The notes under the pieces: model-generated
What the model saw: only the letters and a program-made list of their open reading frames with translations
Told to the model about the DNA's origin: nothing
Database searches by the model: none
Translations under genes and position numbers: made by a program
From: Anaerolineales bacterium
GTDB lineage: Bacteria > Chloroflexota > Anaerolineae > JAAEKA01
DNA length: 64,000 bases
NCBI GenBank assembly: GCA_020634615.1
Contig: JACKBI010000002.1
Span: forward strand, 124,001-188,000
Direction: 5' to 3'
Part shown: piece after piece, positions 1-11,400 of the stretch
Layout: the number at the start of each line of letters is the position of its first letter
Position numbering within the stretch: the first letter of the stretch is position 1

Positions 1-2
1 TT

Positions 3-1364
3 CTGCTGCTGGTGCCGATTCTAGTGATCCTGGCGTTTGGCTTTGGCCGTCCGCTGGAACGAATGAGTACGCGTGTCCAGGATCAGCTCGCTACGGCCAC
101 GGTGACGGTCGAGGAGGGATTGACCGGCATCCGCACGGTCAAGAGCTTCGTGCGTGAAGATTACGAAAGCAAACGCTACCGCAACGATCTGACGGCAACG
201 CTGCGTTCAGCCATCCGCATGATCAAGGCCCGCTCAGCTTTTGGCAGTCTGATGCTGTTTCTTGGCTTCGGATCCATCGCTGCCATTCTGTGGTTCGGTG
301 GACGCCAGGTGATCCAGGGAACCATGACGGTCGGCATGATCACCAGTTTCATCATCTACGGATTCCTGATCGCTGCCGGGCTGGGCAGCCTGGCCGGCCT
401 CTACGGCGAGTTCCGCGCGGTAACCGGCGCGGTCCGGCGTGTGTTTGAAATCCTTGACACCGACAACACGGTGGTTGAGGCGCCCTCGCCGCGTCCAATG
501 CCTGCGATCCACGGACGCATCACCTTCGACCATGTCTCGTTTGGTTATAACGTTGGGCAGCAACCGGTGACCACCTCGCCTGACAGCGGCCAGATCACCG
601 GCCTCGTCCTCAGCGAGATCATGCTGGACATTGCACCGGGCGAAGTCGTTGCCCTGGTTGGACCCAGTGGCGCCGGCAAAAGCACGCTGTGCAACCTCAT
701 CCCGCGCTTCTACGACCCGGATCAGGGCGTTGTCAGCATCGACGGCATGGATCTGCGCTCGCTGAGCAAACAAGGCCTGCGCGAGCAGATCGGTCTGGTG
801 CCGCAGGAGACGATCCTGTTTGGTGGCACAGTGCGCGAGAACATCCTCTACGGCCGGCTGGACGCTACCGAAGAGGAGATCGTCGAGGCAGCCAAAGCAG
901 CCTACGCTCACGAGTTCATCCAGCAGATGCCGATGGGCTATGAAACGCTGGTGGGCGAACGGGGCACAAACCTGAGCGGCGGCCAACGACAGCGAATCGC
1001 CATCGCGCGTGCCATCCTCAAAGATCCACGCATTCTCTTGCTTGACGAGGCGACCAGTTCACTGGACAGCGAGTCCGAACTGGCTGTGCAGAATGCGCTG
1101 AACCACCTCATGCGCGACCGGACGACCATCATCATTGCCCACCGGCTGAGCACTGTGCAAGCCGCTCACCGGGTGGTCGTGCTCGACCATGGCCGCATCG
1201 TCGAGATTGGCACCCACAACGAGCTGCTTGCCCAGAACGGCTTGTTTGCCAAGCTGTACAACATGCAATTCGCCGAAGAAGGTCGTGGCCGCGAGGTGGT
1301 GGACATCTGGCCCGAGGGCGACTGGGCCGTGCTGGGATGGCCGCGTGTGCCTGAACTGGAGTAG
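3..1364 (+). CDS. ABC exporter half-transporter, permease fused to ATPase (5' end cut off by window)
   Basis: Inner-membrane ABC exporter half of the MsbA/ABCB type, expected to work as a dimer. The reading frame is open from base 3, so the first transmembrane helices lie outside the window. The visible N-terminal part is the end of the membrane domain, with hydrophobic helices around visible residues 75-135. The nucleotide-binding domain follows with Walker A GPSGAGKST, Q-loop VPQET, signature LSGGQRQR, Walker B ILLLDEATSSLD and H-loop AHR, so the ATPase looks active. The substrate cannot be told from sequence. The next gene starts 78 bases downstream on the same strand. Confidence 0.93.
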   Translation: MLLVPILVILAFGFGRPLERMSTRVQDQLATATVTVEEGLTGIRTVKSFVREDYESKRYRNDLTATLRSAIRMIKARSAFGSLMLFLGFGSIAAILWFGGRQVIQGTMTVGMITSFIIYGFLIAAGLGSLAGLYGEFRAVTGAVRRVFEILDTDNTVVEAPSPRPMPAIHGRITFDHVSFGYNVGQQPVTTSPDSGQITGLVLSEIMLDIAPGEVVALVGPSGAGKSTLCNLIPRFYDPDQGVVSIDGMDLRSLSKQGLREQIGLVPQETILFGGTVRENILYGRLDATEEEIVEAAKAAYAHEFIQQMPMGYETLVGERGTNLSGGQRQRIAIARAILKDPRILLLDEATSSLDSESELAVQNALNHLMRDRTTIIIAHRLSTVQAAHRVVVLDHGRIVEIGTHNELLAQNGLFAKLYNMQFAEEGRGREVVDIWPEGDWAVLGWPRVPELE

Positions 1365-1442
1365 CACCGTGCAACGCCGGCAATCGCAAACACCGGCCGC
1401 GCCAGCGCTCCGCCGACTGAAAGATCGCAGAACGGATTTGTC

Positions 1443-4400
1443 ATGTCACTTGACCTGAACGACGGCGCGTCGGATGCGGTCACACCTGCTTCGATCCACA
1501 TTCTGACGCCGCGCTTCATTCTGGAGCAGCATGGCCGCGGCGAGTTCAGCGGCGAGTTGCGCGCCGCCACCTTATTTGTGGACATCTCGGGTTTCAGCGC
1601 CATGGTTGACACGCTGATGGCGCACGGGCAGCACGGCGCGGAAGTCGCGGCAGACATCATGCGCGCGGTGCTGGAGCCGGTCATCGATACCGTTTTCAGC
1701 TACCGGGGTTTCGTCTCCAACCAGGCGGGTGACGCCGTCACCGCCATCTTCCCTGCCGACCAAGGCGGTGATGACAGAGCGGCGCTGCAAGCCGCGCTGG
1801 CGGCGGCGGCCCGCATCCAGACCATCCGAAAGTCCCACACCGACCACGAGTCGCCCTATGGATCCTTCGCGATCGGGGTCAAGATCGGACTGGCAGCCGG
1901 TCCGGTTGAATGGGGCATTGTACGTTCGACCGACGACCGGCGGGCGATGTACTACTTCCGCGGACCGGCCATCGACGCCTGCGCGGAAGCCGAACACCAG
2001 GCCAAGGCCGGCGATATCGTCCTTGCACCAGGCGTGGAAGAACGCGCGCGCGAATTCGCCACAGTTGACGTGTCCGGCGGCGCGGCGCGGGTCGTGGCGG
2101 TGGCTGACGACCTGCCTGCCGCGATCGTTCCGCAGTTGCCGCCGCCGGATCTTGACCTGATGGCGCGCTATTTCCCCCTTTCGGTGCTGACCCAGGAGTA
2201 CTCAGGCGAGTTCCGCTGGGTTGTCAACGTTTTCGTTGCCCTGCCCACCGTGCGCACCACCGTGCAATTGCACACGTTCATGCAGACAGTTTTCGAGCTG
2301 CAAGGTCGCTACGGCGGTTTTGTCAACCGCCTCGACTTCGGAGACAAAGGCGCCAATCTGCTGATTTTCTGGGGCGCGCCTGTGGCCCACGAGAACGACA
2401 TCCAGCGGGCGCTGGAATTCCTGCTGGACCTGCAAACGCGCACCAGTATCCCGGTCAGCGCCGGCGTCAGCTATCGCATCTCCCACGCCGGCGCGATGGG
2501 CGGCTCACTGGCCGAGGAATACACCTGCTACGGTCGCGGCGTCAACCTGGCCGCCCGCCTGATGCAGACCTCATCGCCGGGCGACATTCTGGTCGATGAA
2601 GATGTGGCTCAACGGGCTGAGCAGCACTTCGATCTTGAGTTTCTGGGGGAACAATCCTTCAAAGGGTTTGCCGACAAGCAGCGGGTCTACCAGCTTTTCG
2701 ACCGCCGGGAAGATCACGATGAGCTGTTCCGCTGGCCCATGGCCGGCCGGCAACGGGAACTGCACCAGCTCGAGGAGTTCCTCGCTCCGTTGGCAACTGG
2801 CACCTGTGCCGGCGCGGTGATCGTTCTGGGTGAAGCCGGCACGGGCAAGAGTCATTTGATCCACGCAGTGCAGCACTCACCCGCGGTGGAAGCGATCGGT
2901 GCGCGCTGGGCGTTATGCCAGGCCAACCAGACCCTGAGCGAAAGCCTGCATCCCTTTCGTTACTGGCTGATGGATTTCTTCGGCCAGTCGAGCACGCAAG
3001 TAGAAGCGCGCAACAAACTGGCCTTCAATCGGCGACTGAACACGCTGGTGGCGGATTGTCCCGACAGCGATTTGTCCCACGAGTTGGACAGGACGCGCAG
3101 CTTCATCGGCGCCCTGTTGGGGCTGCGCTGGCCAGACTCGCTGTACGAGGAGATGGACGCCCAGGGCCGCTTCGAGAACACAATGGAGGGGTTGATCGCG
3201 CTGATCAAGGCGGAAAGCCTGCGCCAGCCGATCATCTTGCACGTCGAGGACGCCCAATGGTTGGACGCCGACTCGCTGACCTTGATGGAGCGCCTGTGGC
3301 GGCGGATCGATGATCAGCCTGTAGCGATGGTGGCGACTGCCCGCAGCGAGCAGTTTGCAGCCAGCATCCGCGATGCGCTGCTGGCGCTGATCACGTGTCT
3401 GCCTTGGATTCAGATCGACCTTGGCCGGCTGTCGACTGACGACCTGACCGATCTGGCAAGTCATATTCTGGGTGCACCGGTGGCGCCGTCGCTGGCGGCC
3501 CTTTTGCAGGCCCGAACTGAAGGCAATCCCCTTTTCGCCCAGCAGTTTGTCCTCTATCTCAAGGAACAACAACTGCTGCAACAGAACGCTGACGGCGCAT
3601 TCACCGCAGCATCGCTGGCCGGTCAGGACGTACCTGCCGACGTGCAGGCGCTCCTCATTGCCCGCATCGACACGCTGACCAACGAGATTCGCAACATCGT
3701 TCACACGGCATCGGTGCTTGGCCGCGAGTTCGAGGTATTGCTGTTGTCCGACATGCTCACCAACGCCAAGTCGATTGCGCGCTGGATCGCGATTGCGGAA
3801 AAGGCGGACATCTGGCAGCCGATGTCGGAGATCCGCTACATCTTTATGCACGGCCTATTGCGCGACACGGCCTACCGGATGTTGACCCACCAGCGGCGCA
3901 GCGCGCTGCACCGGCTGGCGGCTGAGGCCAGCGAGCGCCAGTTTGCTGCCGACCTGGCGCCGCATTACAGCAGCATCGGCTTTCATTACGAACAGGCTGA
4001 CATGGCGGCGCCGGCGTGCCGCTACCTGCAACTGGCCGGGCAAGCTGCCGCCGATTCCTATCAAAACCAGGTGGCCATCGATCTGCTCACCCGGGCGCTG
4101 GCGCTGGCGGAAGCCCCATCACAGCGGCTTGACCTGTTGCTGGCGCGCGAAACGGTCTTTGACCGTCTGGGCCAGCGCGACGATCAGCGCGACGATCTGG
4201 ACAAGGCGACGCAGCTGGCAGAGCAGCTTGGGGAGCCGCAGCGGCAAGCCACGGTAGCGCTGCGGCTGGCCAACCTGCTGCGCGTCGTTGGCAAGCTTCA
4301 GGACTCGCTGGAAGCTCTGGAACACGCGGTGGACTTTTCCCGGCGTGCGGACGATCGAACCGGCGAGGCGCGCGTCTGGCTGCTGCGCGGCATGATCGCC

Positions 4401-5399
4401 TTCCGCAATGGAGACTATGACCTTGCCAGCCAGCACTTGACGACGTCCTACACGCTGGCCAGCGAAAGCGGCGCCTCGACTACGGCCGCTGAAGCTCACT
4501 ACAACTTGGGCAACTGCGCGCTGGCAAATGAAGATCTGGACGAGGCGCGCCGGCATTACACTGAAGCGCTGGAGGTTTTCCAGGAAACGCACCAGCATCG
4601 CGGCGAGGTAAACTGCCTGCTGATGACTGGCGTTGTCGACCGGCGGCTGGGCAACCTGGACGTTGCTGTCGAAACCTATCAGCGGGCACTGGTCACGGCG
4701 CGCGAAATCGGGTGGCGTCATGGCGAAAGCTACGTTCTCAGCTCGCTGGGCAACACCTGGTTCATTTTGGGCGACTTCGGGCAAGCCGCCGAGAAGCACC
4801 TCGAAGCACTGGTGATTCGACGCAACGTGGCTGACCGCCAGGGCGAAGCGGCCAGCCTGGACACGTTGGGATTGGTGGCTCAGTTCCAGAGTGACGCAGA
4901 CCATGCGCACCAACAGTACGAGGAAGCGCTGGCGATGCAGCGTTCACAGAACGACCAGCGCAGCCAGGCATATACGTTGACGCATATTGCACTGTTGACT
5001 GAAGAGACCGGTGATCTGGACGCCGCCGCGTCCGCTCAGAGGGAAGCGCTGGCGCTCAGAACGCGCGGATCGAGCCTCATCAGCGCGGCCATTGACAACC
5101 TGGCCGGGCTGGCGCGCATCGCCCTGGCGCGCAGCGACATGAGTGAAGCGCGGCAAAGGGTCGGACAGATCGCGGACCTGTTGGCGGAAAAGGGAATGGC
5201 CGATGTGGAGTTTCCCGCGTTGGTATACCTGACAATGTATCGGGTGTTGCGCGCGGCTGGCGAAACAGAGCGGGCTGAGGCGGCATTGGTCGAGGGACAA
5301 GCGATGATCCGTGCACAGGCGGGCCAGATCGCAGATGCCGCAGTGCGACAGATGTTCCTCGACCATGGCCCCTACATCCACCAGCTTCTATCGGCCTGA
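1443..5399 (+). CDS. soluble adenylyl cyclase-like protein: two class III cyclase domains, AAA/NTPase, TPR repeats
   Basis: 1318 residues with the domain order of mammalian soluble adenylyl cyclase (ADCY10). C1 (about 35-200) carries both metal aspartates, in FVDISGF (about residue 47) and AGDAV (about 97). C2 (about 250-410) lacks the first aspartate but has the DKG lysine motif and the transition-state pair NLAAR. The two halves are therefore expected to build one composite active site making cAMP. An NTPase domain follows (Walker A GEAGTGKS near 460, Walker B ILHVEDAQW near 595), then TPR-type helical repeats to the end. No membrane segment is seen, so it should be cytosolic. sAC-type cyclases are commonly bicarbonate or calcium responsive; that is family knowledge, not shown here. 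Confidence 0.9.
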   Translation: MSLDLNDGASDAVTPASIHILTPRFILEQHGRGEFSGELRAATLFVDISGFSAMVDTLMAHGQHGAEVAADIMRAVLEPVIDTVFSYRGFVSNQAGDAVTAIFPADQGGDDRAALQAALAAAARIQTIRKSHTDHESPYGSFAIGVKIGLAAGPVEWGIVRSTDDRRAMYYFRGPAIDACAEAEHQAKAGDIVLAPGVEERAREFATVDVSGGAARVVAVADDLPAAIVPQLPPPDLDLMARYFPLSVLTQEYSGEFRWVVNVFVALPTVRTTVQLHTFMQTVFELQGRYGGFVNRLDFGDKGANLLIFWGAPVAHENDIQRALEFLLDLQTRTSIPVSAGVSYRISHAGAMGGSLAEEYTCYGRGVNLAARLMQTSSPGDILVDEDVAQRAEQHFDLEFLGEQSFKGFADKQRVYQLFDRREDHDELFRWPMAGRQRELHQLEEFLAPLATGTCAGAVIVLGEAGTGKSHLIHAVQHSPAVEAIGARWALCQANQTLSESLHPFRYWLMDFFGQSSTQVEARNKLAFNRRLNTLVADCPDSDLSHELDRTRSFIGALLGLRWPDSLYEEMDAQGRFENTMEGLIALIKAESLRQPIILHVEDAQWLDADSLTLMERLWRRIDDQPVAMVATARSEQFAASIRDALLALITCLPWIQIDLGRLSTDDLTDLASHILGAPVAPSLAALLQARTEGNPLFAQQFVLYLKEQQLLQQNADGAFTAASLAGQDVPADVQALLIARIDTLTNEIRNIVHTASVLGREFEVLLLSDMLTNAKSIARWIAIAEKADIWQPMSEIRYIFMHGLLRDTAYRMLTHQRRSALHRLAAEASERQFAADLAPHYSSIGFHYEQADMAAPACRYLQLAGQAAADSYQNQVAIDLLTRALALAEAPSQRLDLLLARETVFDRLGQRDDQRDDLDKATQLAEQLGEPQRQATVALRLANLLRVVGKLQDSLEALEHAVDFSRRADDRTGEARVWLLRGMIAFRNGDYDLASQHLTTSYTLASESGASTTAAEAHYNLGNCALANEDLDEARRHYTEALEVFQETHQHRGEVNCLLMTGVVDRRLGNLDVAVETYQRALVTAREIGWRHGESYVLSSLGNTWFILGDFGQAAEKHLEALVIRRNVADRQGEAASLDTLGLVAQFQSDADHAHQQYEEALAMQRSQNDQRSQAYTLTHIALLTEETGDLDAAASAQREALALRTRGSSLISAAIDNLAGLARIALARSDMSEARQRVGQIADLLAEKGMADVEFPALVYLTMYRVLRAAGETERAEAALVEGQAMIRAQAGQIADAAVRQMFLDHGPYIHQLLSA

Positions 5400-5436
5400 C
5401 AGTCTCACTGCCTAAGGGAGGACATCAGCGAAACAA

Positions 5437-5471
5437 ACAGGCCCCCGGAGCGTGCGACTCCGAGGGCCTGT
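5437..5471. terminator. hairpin terminator between convergent genes
   Basis: Two 14-base arms (5437-5450 and 5458-5471) pair with one mismatch around a 7-base loop. The hairpin lies between the stop of the cyclase gene (+) and the stop of the giant surface protein (-). Read on the minus strand it is followed by a T-rich stretch (TTTGTTT), so it probably ends transcription of the minus gene and may serve both. Confidence 0.75.
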
Positions 5472-5494
5472 CTTCTGTGTTACCTACCGCGGTG

Positions 5495-8400
5495 CTAGCC
5501 GCCGCTCGGAAACTCCAGATCGTGCTTGCGCAGCTTGTTGTTGTCCCACTTGATTGTGCCAGGCACATCCTGGCCACCGACGGTGAACGTGACATCCCGT
5601 GTGGGCGCGCCGCAGCCGGCGTTGCCGCCCACGTCAGCGGCCTCAACCTTGACGGTATAGCGCAAGTTGCCGTCCTGGTCGGCGCTGACAACACCCGAAC
5701 CGCAGATACTCTCGCCCACCCTGGCGTCGACCGTCGCGCCGACAGCGATGCCGGCGGGCGCGTTCACCAATGCGCCGTAGTACACCGCCGGCGGAGTGCG
5801 CTGGAAGATCGGTGTCGTATTCGCCGAAACGGTGTTGGTCGGGAAGGTCTGAGCCTGCCCCTCGGCGACTTCGATTTGCAGAAGCAGCGGTTGGTCCGTT
5901 GTCGGCGTGGTGACACTGATCCAGTAGGATTCGCCAAACTCCAGTTGACTGAGGTCGTTGACCCATTCCATGCCCACCGTCGGACTGTAGACCTTCCACG
6001 GATCGCTCAGGTCCTCACTGTCATAGCCAAAGATCGTCCCATACGAGTCTGCCGGCAACGACCTCAGCACCTCCGTGATCGGTCGTGAATTGGCAATTGG
6101 GTAGGAGAACAAGTTCCAGCCTTTGGTGTACAACGGGACATCGACGGCGGCAGCCAGCGCATAGATGCCTGAGTTGTCGGCCGCGACCGTCGCAAGGTTC
6201 TGGTCAGGATACAACTCTGTTGGCAGCCGTTGCCACGTCTTGCCGTCGTCAGACGAGTAGTAGACGTTGATGGTGTGTTCGTAGCCGGCAGGAATCTCGC
6301 GGCGCAGATAGTGGAAGGCCATCACACGCTCCTGCGTGCCCTTGGCTTCAAAGCGATAGGCCCGGCCCACAGTGGTCAGCCAATCTGGCAAGCCAGGCGG
6401 CTTGGCCAGCGCCTGCAGCGACAACGTGCCGGGATCGCCCAGGATGTCGCCGCGATTGTAAACTGCCACCTGCCCATCCTCCGAGGAAATAGGCGCACCG
6501 GCCGTCGACCAGGCCGAGTCGAGACCAGGCAAGTCAGCACCAAGACCGTAGAGGTCGTTGGGACCTAGCCCGTAAAGATCGTTAGGACCAAGCCCGTAAA
6601 GATCGTTGGGACCGAGACCGTAGAGGTCATTGGGACCGAGGCCATAGAGGTCATTAGGTCCAAGGCCGTAGAGATCGTTGGGTCCAAGGCCGTACAAGTC
6701 ATTAGGCCCAAGGCCGTAAAGGTCGTTGGGACCAAGTCCATAGAGGTCGTTCGGCCCAAGACCGAAAAGGTCGTCGGGTCCAAGACCATAAAGATCATTG
6801 GGACCGAGTCCATAGAGGTCATTGGGGCCAAGACCGTACAGGTCGTTTGGACCGAGACCGTAAAGGTCATTGGGGCCAAGACCGTAAAGATCGTTAGGAC
6901 CAAGACCATAGAGGTCATTGGGGCCAAGACCATACAGGTCGTTTGGACCGAGACCGGTGTAGTAAGCCAGGCCGAAGTCAGGCAACTGGTCAGTTGACTT
7001 GTCAGCACGCCTGGCAGCCCAGGCATAGAACTGGCTGGAACGGTCGGCCGGCCCGAGTCCACGCCGGTTGTCCACACCCATCTGGTAGCCATCGACGCCG
7101 CCCCAGCGCACACCGCCACCGGGCGAAAGCTCTTTGGCCAGGAAGAATTGGCTGACAGCCGTCCGGTAGCTGGAGCCGCTGGCGCTCACGAAGCCGGAAA
7201 AGACTGGATAGTCGACCGGAAACGTGATTGTAAACGTGTTGGTAATCGTGTCAGATTTAGCGGCCTTGCCTGCGGGCGAGAAGACAAGGTGGTCGCCGTT
7301 CGGACCGCTGTAGATATAGTTGCGGTTTGGAATGAAGTAGCCGGGATACAACTGAAGCCGCATGGTATCCGGCGTACCATCGGTCGGGGGAGCCTGGGTC
7401 GCGCTGATACGCACAGCCGGCCGATAGATCTCGATGACGGCTGGCTGGCCAGCCGTCAGTTGCTGGGTCACGCTGACCGCGACCGACGGCCCGCTGATCT
7501 GGCGGATCCAGAGTGACGGAACGGGATTGGTGACGGTCTGTGTTACAGCCAGCGCAAACATCGGCCCGTTAACCTGAGACACCAGAGTCACCGGTAGGTA
7601 GCCGTCGAGGTTTGGCTGACTCGTGCTGGTGACGACCGGGCTGTCCCCCATCAGCTTGGTCACTTCGACGACAGGCGCGGTCGAATCGACCGACTGCGTC
7701 ACGGTCATCACCATCGCCAGTTGGCTCACCTGATCGATCTTGATGTCCGGTCCCCAGTCCTCGTATCTGTGCATCGTAATTACCGGGGAGTTGGCGCGGA
7801 TCCAGGGGTTGCAGCCAACCAGCGCCTGATCGCCGCTGGTATCCACCACACAGACCTTGTCGCCTTCGCTCGCGCCGCGCACCTTGATGCTGCCGCTGTT
7901 GCCAGTCTGACCCAGCGCGATGATTACATCGTCTTGCAAGGCCGCGGTTCCCTGCGTCTTGATCAGGAAGGCTTGCCCCTGGGGAACGACAATGCGGTTG
8001 TTAGTCTTCTCTTCACGCAGGTCAAAATTGCGCGCCGGGATCGTGGGAACGCCTTCGATGGCCGGCCGGCGATAATACAACCTGGTGATGTCGAGCGGAA
8101 TCGTGGACGGGCCATTATTGACGGCGACCGATGTGATCGGACGACTGGCGGCAAGGCTCGGCGCTGTCGTAGTCAGTGGCGGCGATGTTGCCGAATCACT
8201 GCTAGCTGCGCTCAGCCGGCTTGCTGCGTCCTCAAACACCATTGGGTAGAACTTGTTGACCGTTTCCCAGTCGGATCGTCCGGTGGTCGCCGCAGCAATT
8301 GTGTCGGCGCAGCCGCTTGCCGGATTTGCCCACTTAGCCGCATCGAGGAATTCACTGTACTTGTCATCGTAGGCTGTGGTCATAAAACTGCCGACACAAT

Positions 8401-11400
8401 TGACGATGGCTTTGGTGGGATCCCTGCCCAGATAGTTATCGGGCAGGTAGAGCAGATAGTGGCCGTACTCGTGCGCCAGCGCCCGCCACCAGTCCTGCTG
8501 CAGCTCAGCGCGGCTCTCGCCATAGGGATCCCAGATCGGACCGATACGAATCCGCCCTGGGCGAAACTCCTCCGTGATCACGCGCGTGGCGCTTATTGAG
8601 TTGCTTGCCGGAATTGTGTCGGTCAAGATCAGAGTCTGAGTGAGAACGCCACCCATGGTAGCGCGCGGACGCATGCTGTTGTTGGCATAGACGACGATAT
8701 CGGATGTCAGCCAGTTGGCTTTGCCCTCGAAGACACGCACATTGCCCAGCGCCATCTGGCCGTTGCTTACATCAAACAGAATCTCCGATGACTGCTTGAT
8801 CGCCTGTTCGAGATCGGCCAGGAAAGTGCCGTCGTTACGTGCATCCCATTCCAGCGACACATCCAGGTTGAACGCCACCAGCGGCTGGTCTTTGGAAACC
8901 TCCAGCCGTTGCAGGCCAGGTTCGGTCACTACGTGGCCCGAAGCGCCGTTAGCCGTCGGTGTCAGGTTGGTGTAATACAGCGTGTACTTGTCATCGGGTG
9001 TGGCCAGCTTTCCAGGTACCGGCGCCAGCGCAAACAACTGATCGCCCACGTCAATGGTGCCGCTGCCTTGCAGGTAGCCGTTCTCATCGGTGCGGAACTG
9101 GGTGGTTGCCGTGCCGAGCGGCTGCGCGCCGCTGACCTCGCCCTTGGGCAGCCGGTAGACGACGGCCATCGGCATCGGATCGCCGGTCTCCTGGTCGACG
9201 ACCTTAACCTGCGTCCCTTGCGCACGGAAGGAGAGCGTTGCCGCCGAATCCGCGCCGTATTGGTGCAGATTTGGCAGATGATCAGCCCCGGTGGCTGGCG
9301 TCGTGACCGCCTTCAGCCGGAAAACGGTGTTGTCAGACCGGCCCATCAGTCCATCGGCCGCAGTATCCCAGAGGAACGTCTGGCGGTCGGCGGCCATCTC
9401 ACCCGTGGCAGGCTGCCAATTTCCCGGGCCGTTCAGCGAATACTCGCCAACCAGTGTTACAGTGGCAGGCAGCGACTGACTGAGAGCATAGGTGAACGAA
9501 ATGACCGTATGGGTCAGCACCTGGGCGCCAGAGACGATCTCGGGCGCGGAGTAGAAATCTGCCGGCCCGGTCACTGTGGGTCGTTGCACGAAAAGGGTCG
9601 GAACTCCGGCAGCCGCCAGCCGCTCGCTGTGCAGGTTGGCAAACAGCACCCCACCGACCGTTACATCCATGTCGCCATCGTTGTTCGTGTCCACCAACGC
9701 CAGCGGCGTGCAGCCTGTTGCCTCGGACGAGGGTGTCTTGCAGAGGGGCAGTTCAGCCGTCCACACCGAAGCGCCGGTCAGTGCGCCCCCCTCGTTGCGA
9801 TAGACCCGCAGAACTTTCTGGTCGTTGACCACCAGATCGAGATCGGCATCGCCGTCGATATCGCTCAGCGCAACTCTGGAAGTTGTGCCGGCGTCCAAAG
9901 CAGACCAGGTGAACGACGTGGCAAGCTGGCCGTGGTTGTTCTGGTAGAGTCGCGACGCCTCCTCTGTGTTGCCAACGATGAGATCCAGATAGCCGTCACC
10001 GGTCACATCACCGAAGGCGACACTGGACGTGAGTTCTTCTTCGTCGGACTGCCACGCGGGAACGCTGCCCAGTCTGCCGCGGTTGTTCAGATACAACACA
10101 TTGGCCTGCCCGCGTCTGCCGACCGCCAAATCCAGGTCGCCATCGTTGTCGACATCGCCCAACGCCAGACTGGTCGAACCGCCGGCCAACAGCGACCCGG
10201 TGGCGTCGTCCACTATCGTCGATGACCACGTCGCGCTGACCCCGGCTGTCGTGGTAACTGGCAGATTGCTGCCGATGTTGTAATACACCCGTTCCGGCGT
10301 AAATGAACAGACCGGCTCCTCGCTGGCATTCTGGCTGCAATTCGCTGCGTTGGCAACGGCAAGGTCCAGCTGACCATTGCCGTCGAGGTCGCCCCAGGCC
10401 AACTCCGCGGTGTTGTCGTTTTCAGCCGTTTCCCAGGCTGGCGTGCGGTCGAGCATGCTGCCGGTGTTGAGGAATACCTGGTTGCGTCCACCTTGATTGC
10501 CAACGGCCAGATCAAGCAGGCCATCGCCGTTGACATCTCCCCAGGCCAGGCTGGAGATGTCATTTGCGCCGCTCACCCGCCAGGCCGGCTGGCTTGCCAG
10601 CACGCCGTCCTCGTTGCGATAGACGACCACAGCGCCCTCGTTGCTGCCGGCCGCCAGATCCATGAACCCATCGCCATCCAGGTCGCCCCAGGCATAGGTC
10701 GTGTACTTCGGAGTTGCCTGGCCGGGGTCGTTCAGCAGCTTCTTGCCGGTGGTCAGAACGAAACCGTTGTTGCGGTAGATGCGATTCGGTTGTGACAAGT
10801 CGTAGCCGACGCCGGCTGCAAGGTCCAGCCCGCCGTCGCCGTCGATGTCACCCCAGGCCAGCCCGGCTGCCGTCAGCCCGTCGGGCGAAGTCCACAGCGG
10901 CTTTTCCTCGATCTTGCCGCCCACGACAAGAAACACCTCGATGGAACAATCGTCCGGTGACAGCGTGCAGCTCTTGCCAACCGCAATGTCTTTCTGGCCG
11001 TTGCCGTCGTAGTCACCCAACGCCATGGAAATGGGATAGCCGGTAACTCTAGGGCCGACTACTGACTGGTCACCAAAAGTTCCGCCTTCGTTCAGGTAGA
11101 GTTCGATACGCTGCTCTGCCGTGACCATCACCAGATCCAGCGCGCCATCCTCGTCCGTGTCGGCCAGAGCGAGCGCGTTGACATCCAGCTTCCCCGGACT
11201 AGACCAGTCAGCGCTGCTGTTCAATCGACCGTTGGTGTTCAGATACAGGCGGGCGGGGCCGGCTTCGTTGCCAACCACCAGATCCAGCTGACCATCGCTG
11301 TTGACATCACCCAAGGCGAGGCCGGTCGTCAGGTCTGTCTCCTCACTGGGATCGTTGGATTGCCATGCATCCCGGAATTGGGCGCCCAAAGCGCCACCGC

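Noticed and set aside
8909..10225. 438-codon open frame on the plus strand
   Set aside because: Antisense to FG-GAP repeats; periodic codons of the true gene create the frame.
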